Below are positions 52,914-62,985 of a stretch of DNA of 64,000 nucleotides, in pieces. The stretch spans positions 949,501 to 1,013,500 of the forward strand of contig NZ_JALGRK010000001.1 in the NCBI RefSeq assembly GCF_023276655.1. Reading direction: 5' to 3'. The position numbers and the translations under genes were made by a program. The notes under the pieces were generated by a model. It was not told where the DNA came from and ran no database searches. It saw nothing but the letters and a program-made list of their open reading frames with translations. This DNA is from Olsenella intestinalis. Its GTDB lineage: Bacteria > Actinomycetota > Coriobacteriia > Coriobacteriales > Atopobiaceae. Each line of letters opens with the position of its first letter. Within the stretch, counting starts at the first letter, position 1.

Positions 52914-52930
52914 TATTTCCGCCTCCCTTT

Positions 52931-53623
52931 CTACTCGTTGCGCGGATCGATGACCTTGGCGGGTTTGTCCCACTGGCCGTAGCGGCCCATGGCGTCGTCG
53001 ACGGCCTTCTTGGGGTCGACGCCGTCCTTGAGCGCGTCAGTGAACTTGCCGAGGTTGAGGAACTCGAAGCCGATGATCTCGTTCTTCTCGTTCAGCGCGA
53101 GGTGGGTGACGTAGCCCTGGGCGAGCTCGAGGTAGCGGGCGCCCTTCTCCTTCGTGCCGTAGGTGGTGCCGATCATGGAGCGAAGGCCCTTGCCGAGGTC
53201 GTCGAGGCCAGCGCCGACGGGGAGGCCGTCCTCGGAGAAGGCGGTCTGCGTGCGGCCGTAAACAATCTGGAGGAAGAGCTCGCGCATGGCGACGTTGATG
53301 GCGTCGCAGACGAGGTCGGTGTTGAGAGCCTCGAGGATGGTCTTGCCGGGGAGGATCTCGGCAGCCATGGCGGCGGAGTGGGTCATGCCGGAGCAGCCGA
53401 TGGTCTCGACCAGGGCCTCCTCGATGACACCCTCCTTAACGTTGAGGCTCAGCTTGCAGGCGCCCTGCTGGGGGGCGCACCAGCCGATGCCGTGCGTGTA
53501 GCCGGAGATGTCCTTGATCTCCTTGGACTGTACCCACTTGCCCTCCTCGGGGATGGGTGCAGGACCGTGGTATGCGCCCTTGGCGACGGGGCACATCCTC
53601 TCCACTTCTGCGGAATACTGCAT
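52931..53623 (-). CDS. NifU-like iron-sulfur cluster scaffold family protein
   Basis: VETIGCSGMTHSAAMAAEILPGKTILEALNTDLVCDAINVAMRELFLQIVYGRTQ. Confidence 0.75.
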   Translation of the reverse strand: MQYSAEVERMCPVAKGAYHGPAPIPEEGKWVQSKEIKDISGYTHGIGWCAPQQGACKLSLNVKEGVIEEALVETIGCSGMTHSAAMAAEILPGKTILEALNTDLVCDAINVAMRELFLQIVYGRTQTAFSEDGLPVGAGLDDLGKGLRSMIGTTYGTKEKGARYLELAQGYVTHLALNEKNEIIGFEFLNLGKFTDALKDGVDPKKAVDDAMGRYGQWDKPAKVIDPRNE

Positions 53624-53894
53624 GGTTCTCCTCTCCACCACATAAAGCGCGACGGGACCGTCCCGCGCGCAGTTGTCCGGTGTTGCTGGCCACGCGGCCA
53701 GACGCGTTCATTTTATGTCACGGGGACGCCGATTCGCATCAGCATGGTTAAGATGCCGAAAAAATGTTGTCTTGTGGATGAAACGCGCCAGTTGCGCGCA
53801 ACTCCGTATTCATTTGCGTCGAGCCGTCTCCACATTCGTTCCACGACTGCGGACCGCCTTCGGCGCGCGGGCGCGCGTGCCTATAATGGCTCCC

Positions 53895-54821
53895 ATGCGA
53901 ATTCCAGCCAACACACCCTCCTGGGTCTTCGAGCTCGCGCTCGTGGGGACCACCGTCGCCTATGGCGGCTCCTACGTCGTGCTCAAGGAGGCCATGCTCG
54001 CGGTCAGCCCGGCGTGGCTGCTCGCCATCCGCTTCGCCATCGCGTCTGTCGTGATGGCGCTCGTCTTCGGGAGGAGAATAGCCTCCTGCCTCGGTCGCAG
54101 CCACATGCTCGCCGGCGCGGTCATCGGGCTGCCCCTTGCCGTGGGCTTCCTCGTCCAGAACGTCGGCCTCACGATGACCACGCCGGGGCGCAGCGCCTTC
54201 CTCACGGCGACCTACTGCGTCATGGTTCCGTTCCTCGCCTGGTCCGTCGAGCACCGGCGCCCGCGGCTGGGCAACGTCGCCGCTGCGCTCATGTGCCTCG
54301 CGGGCGTCGCGCTGCTCTCCCTCAAGGGGGAGGACGGTGCGCTTGGCCTGGGCCTGGGCGACGCGCTTACGCTCCTCTCGGCCCTCATGTTCGCCCTCAA
54401 CATGGTCGCGGTCGCGCGCCTGGGCGCCGCCCACGACGCGGTCACCATCACCTTCGTCACCTTCGTGCTGAGTGCCGTGGTGTGCCTGGCCTGGGCGTTC
54501 GCCTCGGAGCCCATGCCCCAGGCCGAGGCGTTCACGCCCGACTTCTGGTGGCAGATGGCCTACGTCGTGCTGCTCTCGACCGTGCTGGGCGTGCTCGTCC
54601 AGAACGTCGCGCAGAAGCGCGTGCCGTCGGCGCAGGTGGCGCTTCTGCTCTCCTTCGAGAGCGTGTTCGCGGCGGTCTTCTCGGTGGCGTTCGCAGGCGA
54701 GAAGATCACGGCCGCGCTCCTGGGCGGCTTCGTGCTGATCTTCGCGTCCGTGCTGGTGAGCCAGTTCGCGCCGATCATCGGCGCATGGCTCGGTGCGAGG
54801 TCGCCCCTCGCGCGCGACTAG
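53895..54821 (+). CDS. EamA/DMT-family transporter
   Basis: About 10 TM segments; GTTVAYGGSYVVLKEAM, TPGRSAFLTATYCVMVPF. Confidence 0.9.
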   Translation: MRIPANTPSWVFELALVGTTVAYGGSYVVLKEAMLAVSPAWLLAIRFAIASVVMALVFGRRIASCLGRSHMLAGAVIGLPLAVGFLVQNVGLTMTTPGRSAFLTATYCVMVPFLAWSVEHRRPRLGNVAAALMCLAGVALLSLKGEDGALGLGLGDALTLLSALMFALNMVAVARLGAAHDAVTITFVTFVLSAVVCLAWAFASEPMPQAEAFTPDFWWQMAYVVLLSTVLGVLVQNVAQKRVPSAQVALLLSFESVFAAVFSVAFAGEKITAALLGGFVLIFASVLVSQFAPIIGAWLGARSPLARD

Positions 54822-54941
54822 ACCGCTCCAAACCGCTCGAAAAGGGGCTCGCGCACGTGGGAATGCGCTACCCTAGGGGGATGCGATGTTCTATGAGGTC
54901 ATTTGCGCCCGTCGGGGCGCGTTCGAGCGGGGAGGCACCAC

Positions 54942-57900
54942 GTGATTTCAGACACTGCCCTGGGCGAGGCCTGCCGCCCCGCCGTGCTCGGCCGCGCCCG
55001 CGTGATCGCGCGCTCGCGTGACGGGATCTGGAAGCGCGTCTGCTCCTACGACGGGCCCGTGACCTGCCTGAGCGCCCGTGTTGCGTCCACCTCCGGCGAC
55101 GGCGAGACCTACGTCACCACCATCTCCTTCGACGAGTCGACCGACGTCGTGCACGACTACACCTGCACCTGCCCGGCGGCGCGTCGCTTCAGCGGCGCCT
55201 GCAAGCACAGCATCGCGCTCGCGCTCGCCTTCAACAAGGACACCGAGTCCTTCACCGGATACGACCGCCTCTTCCACGTGAGCACCAGCCCGGCGCTGCT
55301 CGCCTTTCTCGGCCGCGACGCCTCGGCCGTGCGCCTGAGGCCCACCGGCGACACCGCGGAGCAGCCCGGCACGGTCTCGCTCGTGCCCGTCATCATGCGC
55401 GACCACGGCATCAACTTGCGCCTGCGCATCGTCGGCTCGCAGGGCGCCTACGCCGTCAAGAGCATCGCGCGCCTCGCCGACAACGTGAGCCAGGGCTCGT
55501 TCTTCTCCTACGGCAAGCGCCTCGCCTTCGCCCACACGCTCGACATGTTCGACGAGCCGTCGGCGCGCCTCGCCCGCTTCGTCGTGCGCGCCATCCACAA
55601 CCGCCGCGCCTTCGCGGCAGACGGCCTGCAGGCGCGCCCCCTCGGCGTGTACGGCTCGTCGCAGGGCGGCGCCAACCGCGACCTGCGCCTCTCCGGCCCC
55701 GAGCTCGACGAGCTGATGGAGATGCTCGTCGGCTCCACGGTCGAGTACGTCAACGCCCGCCGCGAGGGCGCCTCCACGCAGGGCCGCCCGCTCAAGGTGC
55801 GCGACGGCGACCCCAGGCCCCGGGTCCTCATCCGCTCCAAGGGCGACCACGGCTCCTTCGAGCTCGCCCACGACGGCGCCCTCGAGTTCTACGCGACCGA
55901 GGAGCGCCTCTACGCCATGGACCGCGACTCGATCATCCGCTGCCCGCCCGAGCTGCGCGAGCTCGCGCCCTTCCTCACCGTCGCCTTCGCCGGCGGCACC
56001 ACGCGCCTCATGCTCTCCGAGCGCGACGCCCCGCGCTTCGCCGCCACGCTCCTGCCGCGCCTCGAGCGCGCCATCTCGGTCGACGTCCCGCCCGAGATGG
56101 AGGCCCTGCGTCCCGACCCCGTCTCGATCGAGTTCCGCCTCGACCGCGACCGCTCGGGCGTCACCTGCGACGTCGTGGCCGTCTACGGCGAGAAGAGCTT
56201 CCACGTCGCCCAGAGGCAGGCCTCGGCCGCGCTCGACGCCAGCCGCGACGCCGAGGCGGAGGCCGACGCCCGCCAGCTCGCGGGCCGCTACCTCACCCTC
56301 GGCCGCACCGACCTCGCCCGCATCCCCGCGCGCAACGCCGACGCGATCGCGCGCCTCGTGTTCGAGGGCACCCGCGAGATGGGGCGCATGGGCCGCGTCA
56401 TCACCACGCCCGCCTTCGACGCGCTCGTCTCGCGCGTCACGCCCTCCGTCCGCGTCGCCCTCGCGGTCAAGTCCAACCTCATCAGCCTCTCGGTCTCGGC
56501 GGACGACCTGCCGCTCTCCGAGCTCTACGCCCTTCTCGACAGCTACCGCAAGAACCAGCGCTTCCACCGCCTGAGCGACGGCTCGTTCGTCGACCTCTCG
56601 AAGGGCGACCTCTCCGAGGCCGCGCGCCTCGCCGACGAGCTCGGCCTCACGGCCGCGGAGCTCGCCTCCGGCACGATCGAGATCCCCTCGTACAAGGCGT
56701 TCCTCCTCGACTCGATCATGTCCGACGAGGAGAAGGACGAGTCCTTCGTCCGCTGCGTCGAGGGCTTCCGCTCCGTCGACCCCGCCGCCTACGAGCCGCC
56801 CGCCGAGCTGGCCGGGCGCCTGAGGCCCTACCAGCGCGCGGGCTTCCAGTGGATGAGCGCCCTGTGCGACATGGGCTTCGGCGGCATCCTGGCCGACGAG
56901 ATGGGCCTCGGCAAGTCCGTCCAGCTCATCTCCCTGCTGCTCGCCCGCGCCGGCGAGGGCCGCTCGCTCGTGGTCTGCCCCGCGTCGCTCGTCTACAACT
57001 GGCAGTCCGAGTTCGAGAAGTTCGCGCCCTCCCTCGACGTCGCGCCCGTCGTCGGCAACGCCGCCGAGCGCCGCCAGATCCGCTCCGACGAGTCCCACCA
57101 GGTGCTCATCACCTCGTACGACCTGCTCCGCCGCGACATCGAGGACTACGGCCGTATGAGCTTCTGGGGCGAGTTCCTCGACGAGGCCCAGTTCATCAAG
57201 AACCACGAGACGCTCGTCTCCCGCGCCGCCAAGGCCGTCCGCGCCGAGCACCGCATGGCGCTCACCGGCACGCCCATCGAGAACCGCCTCTCCGAGCTCT
57301 GGAGCATCTTCGACTTCCTCATGCCCGGCCTGCTCGGCGGCTACGAGCGCTTCCGCGACCGCTTCGAGCTGCCCATGGCCTCAGGCGACGTCGACGCCGC
57401 CGAGCGCCTGCGCAACCTCACAGCCCCCTTCGTGCTGCGCCGCCTCAAGTCCGAGGTCCTGCGCGACCTGCCCGACAAGCTCGAGCAGGTCGTCCTCGCG
57501 CCGCTCGAGGGCGAGCAGGGCCGCCTCTACCGCGCCCACGAGCAGGCCCTGCGCCTCGCGCTCACCAGGCAGTCCGACGCCTCCTTCAGCCGAGAAAAGC
57601 TACAGGTCCTCGCCGAGCTCACTCGGCTGCGCCAGCTCTGCTGCGACCCCAGCCTCGTCTACGACGAGTACGAGGGCTCCTCGGCGAAGCTCGACACGAT
57701 CCTCTCGCTCGTCTCGTCCATCGTCGACGCCCAGTCCAAGATGTTGATCTTCTCGCAGTTCACGAGCTTCCTCGACATCATCGCGTCCAAGCTCGACGAC
57801 CACGGCGTGCGCTACTACATGCTCACGGGCTCCACGCCCAAGCGCCGCCGCATCGAGATGGTGGACGCCTTCAACCACGACGAGACGCCCGTCTTCCTCA

Positions 57901-58196
57901 TCTCGCTCAAGGCCGGCGGCACGGGCCTCAACCTCACGGGGGCCTCGGTCGTCGTGCACGCGGACCCGTGGTGGAACGCCGCCGCGCAGAACCAGGCCAC
58001 TGACCGCGCGCACCGCATCGGCCAGACCCGCGACGTCACGGTCTACAAGGTGATCGCCAAGGGCACGATCGAGGACCGCATCCTCGCACTGCAGGAGTCG
58101 AAGCGCGACGTGGCCGAGCAGGTCATCGGCGTCGGTGGGGGAGCGTCGCTCGCCTCGCTTCGCAAGGAGGACCTCATCGAGCTCCTGGGCGACTAG
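54942..58196 (+). CDS. SNF2-family DEAD/DEAH helicase with SWIM zinc finger
   Basis: SWIM C-x-C-xn-CKH; ILADEMGLGKSVQLISLL; LTGTPIENRLSELWSIFDFLMPGLLG; DRAHRIGQTRDVTVYKVIAKGTIEDRI; GTG start. Confidence 0.92.
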   Translation: MISDTALGEACRPAVLGRARVIARSRDGIWKRVCSYDGPVTCLSARVASTSGDGETYVTTISFDESTDVVHDYTCTCPAARRFSGACKHSIALALAFNKDTESFTGYDRLFHVSTSPALLAFLGRDASAVRLRPTGDTAEQPGTVSLVPVIMRDHGINLRLRIVGSQGAYAVKSIARLADNVSQGSFFSYGKRLAFAHTLDMFDEPSARLARFVVRAIHNRRAFAADGLQARPLGVYGSSQGGANRDLRLSGPELDELMEMLVGSTVEYVNARREGASTQGRPLKVRDGDPRPRVLIRSKGDHGSFELAHDGALEFYATEERLYAMDRDSIIRCPPELRELAPFLTVAFAGGTTRLMLSERDAPRFAATLLPRLERAISVDVPPEMEALRPDPVSIEFRLDRDRSGVTCDVVAVYGEKSFHVAQRQASAALDASRDAEAEADARQLAGRYLTLGRTDLARIPARNADAIARLVFEGTREMGRMGRVITTPAFDALVSRVTPSVRVALAVKSNLISLSVSADDLPLSELYALLDSYRKNQRFHRLSDGSFVDLSKGDLSEAARLADELGLTAAELASGTIEIPSYKAFLLDSIMSDEEKDESFVRCVEGFRSVDPAAYEPPAELAGRLRPYQRAGFQWMSALCDMGFGGILADEMGLGKSVQLISLLLARAGEGRSLVVCPASLVYNWQSEFEKFAPSLDVAPVVGNAAERRQIRSDESHQVLITSYDLLRRDIEDYGRMSFWGEFLDEAQFIKNHETLVSRAAKAVRAEHRMALTGTPIENRLSELWSIFDFLMPGLLGGYERFRDRFELPMASGDVDAAERLRNLTAPFVLRRLKSEVLRDLPDKLEQVVLAPLEGEQGRLYRAHEQALRLALTRQSDASFSREKLQVLAELTRLRQLCCDPSLVYDEYEGSSAKLDTILSLVSSIVDAQSKMLIFSQFTSFLDIIASKLDDHGVRYYMLTGSTPKRRRIEMVDAFNHDETPVFLISLKAGGTGLNLTGASVVVHADPWWNAAAQNQATDRAHRIGQTRDVTVYKVIAKGTIEDRILALQESKRDVAEQVIGVGGGASLASLRKEDLIELLGD

Positions 58197-58227
58197 CCCC
58201 CGGCCCGGTCCGGCCCGCCCCGCCACG

Positions 58228-59007
58228 CTACCCGCGCACGAACACGAGGCATCCCTCGTCCGAGCGGCCCTCGTCCAGGGAGTAGCCCCGCTCGGCGAAC
58301 GCCCCGAGCTCCTCCACGTCCGCGACTTGCCGCTCCGCGCACCACCGTACGAACGTCCCGCGCGCGGCCTTGGCCTCGGTCGCCCGCTGCACGAGCCTCC
58401 CGTCGCTCTCGCGCACGCTCCCGAACAGGCACGTCACGATCGGCGGCCCGTCCGGCAGCGCGTGCGGCAGCACCGCCCGCGCATACTCCACCGACGCCAG
58501 GTTCACGATCGCGTCCGCGTCCCGCTCCGAGCACAGCGCGTCATACGGGCGGCTGTCCCAGAACTCGTAGAGGTCGCGCGCCCCGCCCACGGCCAGCCGC
58601 GCCTGCATCTCCAGCCGATACGGCACCACGCCGTCAAGCGGCCGCAGGATCCCGTACATCCCCGACACGATCCGCAGGCTCCGCTCCAGCCACGCCAGCT
58701 CCCGCTCGCTCATGACCTGCGGCGCAAGGTGCCGGTACTGGATGCCGTCGTACGCCACGACCGCCGCCGTCAGTGCCGCCGGCTCCCCGCCGATGTCGCC
58801 CGCCAGCGTCGCCAGCCGCTCATAGTTCGGCCCCGAGATCGCGTCGCTCGCCTTCCACAGCGCCTTCGCCTCCTCGTACGACAGGCTCGCCAGCTCCTCT
58901 GCCAGGCGTCGTGCCTCCGCCGAGAAGAGCGGCCTCGTCCTCGCGACCGGCTCCCCGTCTGTGACCCGCATCTTCTTCGCAGGCGAAATGATCAGCTTGA
59001 GCGCCAT
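58228..59007 (-). CDS. yaaA: YaaA-family peroxide stress protein
   Basis: MALKLIISPAKKM, SGMYGILRPLDGVVPYRLEM. Confidence 0.92.
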   Translation of the reverse strand: MALKLIISPAKKMRVTDGEPVARTRPLFSAEARRLAEELASLSYEEAKALWKASDAISGPNYERLATLAGDIGGEPAALTAAVVAYDGIQYRHLAPQVMSERELAWLERSLRIVSGMYGILRPLDGVVPYRLEMQARLAVGGARDLYEFWDSRPYDALCSERDADAIVNLASVEYARAVLPHALPDGPPIVTCLFGSVRESDGRLVQRATEAKAARGTFVRWCAERQVADVEELGAFAERGYSLDEGRSDEGCLVFVRG

Positions 59008-59239
59008 GCACCCTCCCGACTCCCGGTCGCGCGTCCCATGCACATGATTCTCCCCACCCGCCGCACGCATGGCAAGGTGCCCGCGCCCGCAGGCCCGCAC
59101 CTGCCGCTCTCGCCATCGAGCCTCGCCCGATCTGAATTCTCTGCGGGCAACCGCCAGACCTTCTGCCCGCAACCATAAAAGGTATATCCTTCTGCGCGTT
59201 GCGTCCGCGCGGCCCCCGCCGCCAACCAAAGGAGTTCCC

Positions 59240-59956
59240 GTGGTACTGCTCGGTGCCCTGCTCAACGCCCTCGAGGCCTTCATCGGAGGCGTCATCGGCC
59301 TGCTCTTCAAGAGCCACGTCTCCGACGACCTCGGCGACTTCCTCATCAAGGGCCAGGGCCTCGCCGTCATCCTCGTCGCCGTCCAGGGCATGACCAAGGG
59401 CGGCAGCGTCGTCGTGGTCACGCTCGCCCTCGCGCTCGGCTGCCTCGTCGGCTACGTCCTCGACCTCGACGGGCACGTCCGCCGCCTCGGCGACTGGGCC
59501 CAGCGCTCCCTCAACGCCAAGTTCAGCGGGGGAGAAAAGCTCGGCTCGTTCTCCGAGGGCTTCGTCAACGCCACGCTCTTCTGCTGCACCGGGGCCATGG
59601 CCATCGTCGGCTCGCTCGCCAGCGGCATCCAGCTCAACCACGACACGCTCATCGCCAAGGGCCTCATCGACCTCGTGGTCTGCATCCCCTTCGCCGCCAC
59701 CATGGGCATCGGCGTCCCCTTCGTCGGCGTGAGCCTCTTCGTCTACGAGGGTGCCCTCAGCCTCCTGGCCAGCGTGCTCGCCGGCTTTCTGACCGACGCC
59801 GTCGTCACCGAGGTCGCCGTCACCGGCTCGATCCTCCTGCTCGCCGTCGGCACCAACCTCCTCAAGGTGACCGACCTCAAGGTCGCCAACATGCTCCCTG
59901 CCGCGTTCATGCCCATCGCGCTCGTCCCGCTCATGGGCGCGCTCGGCCTCATGTAG
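59240..59956 (+). CDS. DUF554 family membrane protein
   Basis: ALEAFIGGVIGLLFKSH, GQGLAVILVAVQGM, hydrophobic; GTG start with AAAGGAG. Confidence 0.85.
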   Translation: MVLLGALLNALEAFIGGVIGLLFKSHVSDDLGDFLIKGQGLAVILVAVQGMTKGGSVVVVTLALALGCLVGYVLDLDGHVRRLGDWAQRSLNAKFSGGEKLGSFSEGFVNATLFCCTGAMAIVGSLASGIQLNHDTLIAKGLIDLVVCIPFAATMGIGVPFVGVSLFVYEGALSLLASVLAGFLTDAVVTEVAVTGSILLLAVGTNLLKVTDLKVANMLPAAFMPIALVPLMGALGLM

Positions 59957-59987
59957 CACCTCGCGCGACCGTGCCTTGCGACTGCGC

Positions 59988-60030
59988 AAAGGGACCCACC
60001 GCAGCCGCAGCCGCGATGGGTCCCTCCTCG
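59988..60030. terminator. Hairpin GGGACCCA...TGGGTCCC between convergent genes
   Basis: 8-bp inverted repeat. Confidence 0.6.
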
Positions 60031-60057
60031 TCAGCAGGCATGCGCCACGCCCCTGCG

Positions 60058-60903
60058 CTACACCTCCTTGCCGAACCACTTCCTCTGCAGCTCGGCCATG
60101 GTGCCGTCCGCCTTGATGTCCGCAAGCGCCTTGTTGATCGCGCGCGTCAGCTCCGGGTTCGACTTGCTCACGACCACGCCGTACTGCTCGCCCGTGGGAA
60201 TCTCGCCGCCTGTCGGGATCGTCAGGTCGCTGTAGGCCACCTTGATCTCGTAGCTCGAGACGGGCAGGTCGGTCACGGCCGCCGCGTACAGGTTGGACTG
60301 CACGCCCGTCAGCGCCTGGATGATGTCGTCCAGCGGCACGATGGTCGCGCTCGGCAGGTTCTCCTTCGCCCACGACTCGCCCGACGTGCCCGACTGCACC
60401 GCGATCTGCATGCCGCTGGCGTTGAGCTGCTCCTTCGTCGTGGCCGCGGCATCCTTGCGCACCACGATCGACTGGTTGGAGTCCAGATACGGCTCGCTGA
60501 AGTCGATCTCCTGGGCCCGCGCGTCGGTAATGGTGATGGCGCCGAGAGAGACGTCCGCCTTTCCTCCCTGCTTGATCGTGGGCACGATGGTGTCGAACTG
60601 GACGGTCGGCAGGATGTTGGGCTCAAGGCCCAGCTTTGCGCAGATCGCCTTGTACAGGTCGACGTCGAAGCCCTCGTGCTCGCCGGTCTTCTCGTTCATC
60701 GAGACGAAGGGAGGGAAGTAGAAGTTCGAGACGAGCGTCAGCTTCCCCTCCTTGACCAGTTCGTACCCTGCGGCCGTCTTCGTGCCCGCGCCGGTGCCGC
60801 CGGACGCCTGGCCGCATCCCGCGAGGCCGAGCACCCCCGCGCCAACCAGGCCCAGGCCGCACATCTTCACGAAGTTCCTGCGTGTCATGCTGTTCGAGTT
60901 CAT
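60058..60903 (-). CDS. Amino-acid ABC transporter substrate-binding lipoprotein
   Basis: TRRNFVKMCGLGLVGAGVLGLAGCGQ signal; SBP3 domain FDTIVPTIKQGGKADVSLGAITITD. Confidence 0.92.
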   Translation of the reverse strand: MNSNSMTRRNFVKMCGLGLVGAGVLGLAGCGQASGGTGAGTKTAAGYELVKEGKLTLVSNFYFPPFVSMNEKTGEHEGFDVDLYKAICAKLGLEPNILPTVQFDTIVPTIKQGGKADVSLGAITITDARAQEIDFSEPYLDSNQSIVVRKDAAATTKEQLNASGMQIAVQSGTSGESWAKENLPSATIVPLDDIIQALTGVQSNLYAAAVTDLPVSSYEIKVAYSDLTIPTGGEIPTGEQYGVVVSKSNPELTRAINKALADIKADGTMAELQRKWFGKEV

Positions 60904-61016
60904 AAGAAATCCCCTTCCCCGCAGGTGGCGGGTAGCGTTGCCCGGGCGAGCAGGCCCGCCCGGGCATCAGTCAGTCGTCTTGTTCTCGTGCCGTGTGGCG
61001 CCCGTCTCCGCCCGCG

Positions 61017-61871
61017 CTACAGCTTCTGGCCGAACCACTTCTGCTTGAGCGCGTCCATGGTGCCGTCGGCCTGCAGGTCGGCGAGGGCCTTGTTGATGTC
61101 GGCCGTGAGCTTCGAGTTCGTCTTGCTCACGACGATGCCGTACTGCTCGCCCGTGGGGATCTCGATCATGACCTTCAGGCTCGTGTACGACTGCTTGCAG
61201 AGGTACGACATCACGGGCAGGTCGGCCACGGCCGCCGCGTAGAGCCCGGTCTGCACGCCGGTCAGCGCCTGGATCGCGTCGTCGAGCGGCACGCACGTGG
61301 CCTGCGGCAGGTTCTCCTTCACCCACGACTCGCCCGTGGTGCCGGACTGGACGGCGACCTGCGTGCCGGCCACGTTCAGCTGCTCCTTGGTGAGCGAGCC
61401 CACCGACGCCGGGGCGACGAGTGCCTGGTTGGAGTCGAGGTACGACTCCGTGAAGTCGATCTCCTGCTTGCGCTCGTCGGTGATCGTGAACGCCGAGACG
61501 CCCACGTCCGCCTTGCCGCCCTGCTTGATCAGCGGGATGATCGTGTCGAACTTGGTGGCCGGCAGCCACTTCATCGTGAGGCCAAGCTTCTTGGCGATGG
61601 CGTCCATCATGTCGATCTCGAAGCCCTCGGGGCTCCCGCCGCCGTCGGGAATCGACTCCAGGGGAGGGTAGGCCATGTCCGAGACGCCCATCAGGGTGCC
61701 GGCCTCCACCAGCGTGTAGCCCTTGTCGTTGGTCGCCGTCCCGCCGGACGGCGCGCCGCACGCGGCAAGCCCGAGGCTCGCCAGCCCCAGTCCGCAGAGC
61801 GTGACGAATCCTCGTCGCGTGAGTCGGCTTTCAAGCGGGGTCTTCGCGTTCGTCTTCGCGTCCATAGCCAT
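61017..61871 (-). CDS. Amino-acid ABC transporter substrate-binding lipoprotein (paralogue)
   Basis: TRRGFVTLCGLGLASLGLAACG signal; FDTIIPLIKQGGKADVGVSAFTITDERKQEIDF. Confidence 0.92.
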   Translation of the reverse strand: MAMDAKTNAKTPLESRLTRRGFVTLCGLGLASLGLAACGAPSGGTATNDKGYTLVEAGTLMGVSDMAYPPLESIPDGGGSPEGFEIDMMDAIAKKLGLTMKWLPATKFDTIIPLIKQGGKADVGVSAFTITDERKQEIDFTESYLDSNQALVAPASVGSLTKEQLNVAGTQVAVQSGTTGESWVKENLPQATCVPLDDAIQALTGVQTGLYAAAVADLPVMSYLCKQSYTSLKVMIEIPTGEQYGIVVSKTNSKLTADINKALADLQADGTMDALKQKWFGQKL

Positions 61872-62219
61872 GGGGGCCTCCGTCCCTATTTGCTTCGCGG
61901 CCGCAGCCGCCTCTCTCGCCCGGGGGTTGCTCCGTGCGTTGGCGAAGAGTTTCGCCCCACCGGCCGCCACCTGCGCCCGCCCTCGCCCGTTGTTAACAAA
62001 ACGGTTATAAACACCCGTTGAAAACACGTTCAAACGATATACGCGCATCCTCAAACGCACAATTCTGCATAACCACGAGAGCAATCTGCATACACGCCGA
62101 GAAGAGCCTGCCGCCGTGCCCCGCATCACCCCACGTACGCAGCCTCATCCCTCGTACTCGTGGGGCAAATGTGTAGGTTCTTATATTGCATGGCCGCGCG
62201 CCTGCGTTTCTTCTCACCT

Positions 62220-62254
62220 TGTGTAATACTTCACATGCTGTGTAATACTGCACA
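62220..62254. promoter_or_regulatory. Tandem TetR-type operators TGTGTAATACTTCACA and TGTGTAATACTGCACA
   Basis: Two 16-bp sites, 19 bp apart, just upstream of a TetR gene. Confidence 0.6.
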
Positions 62255-62283
62255 CCATGTGAAGAACCAGGAGGTACGCCTCG

Positions 62284-62985
62284 ATGCGACCAGCATTGCG
62301 CGAGCTAGACGCCGCGCAGAGCACCGACCGCAGGAGCGTGCGAACCCGTTCCGCCCTGCGCGACGCCCTCGCCGCCGAGATCGAGGAGACCGGTGACCTC
62401 TCCCAGGTCACGGTCACCGCGGTGAGCGACCGCGCCGGCGTCACGCGACGCACGTTCTACTCCCACTACCGCGACATCGCCGACCTCGTCTGCCAGATCG
62501 AGGACGAGACGGTGCGCGAGTCCCACGAGCTCGTCCGCCGCATCGCGGACACGCGCCTCAGCGAGCTGCAGGAGTCCATCTCCCGCTTCGAGCCGTGCCC
62601 GGGAGGCGTCGAGCTGCTCACCTACTTCAAGGAGCGTGGCACCTATCTGTCGGCACTGCTCGGCGACGGGGGAGACCCCGGCTTCGCCGAGAAGCTCACC
62701 TGCGTCGTGCGCGACGCGGTGCGCGACCGCGCGAGCGAGGGCCTCGTCCCGCTCGCATCGGGCGCGTTCTTCGAGTACTACCTCACCTTCGCCATCTCGG
62801 CCGAGGTGGGCGTCCTCGTGCGCTGGCTCACCAGCGGCATGCACGAGAGCGTGGAGGTCATGGCCCGCATCATGACGGCGCTCATGTTCGTGCGCCCGGG
62901 CGACCTCTACGGAAGGAAGATCGACTTCGACATCCCCGCCATCGGCGTCGGGGCACTCGCGACGAAGGGAAATCCTGATGACTAA
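62284..62985 (+). CDS. TetR family transcriptional regulator
   Basis: VTVTAVSDRAGVTRRTFYSHYRDIADLVCQIEDE. Confidence 0.9.
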   Translation: MRPALRELDAAQSTDRRSVRTRSALRDALAAEIEETGDLSQVTVTAVSDRAGVTRRTFYSHYRDIADLVCQIEDETVRESHELVRRIADTRLSELQESISRFEPCPGGVELLTYFKERGTYLSALLGDGGDPGFAEKLTCVVRDAVRDRASEGLVPLASGAFFEYYLTFAISAEVGVLVRWLTSGMHESVEVMARIMTALMFVRPGDLYGRKIDFDIPAIGVGALATKGNPDD

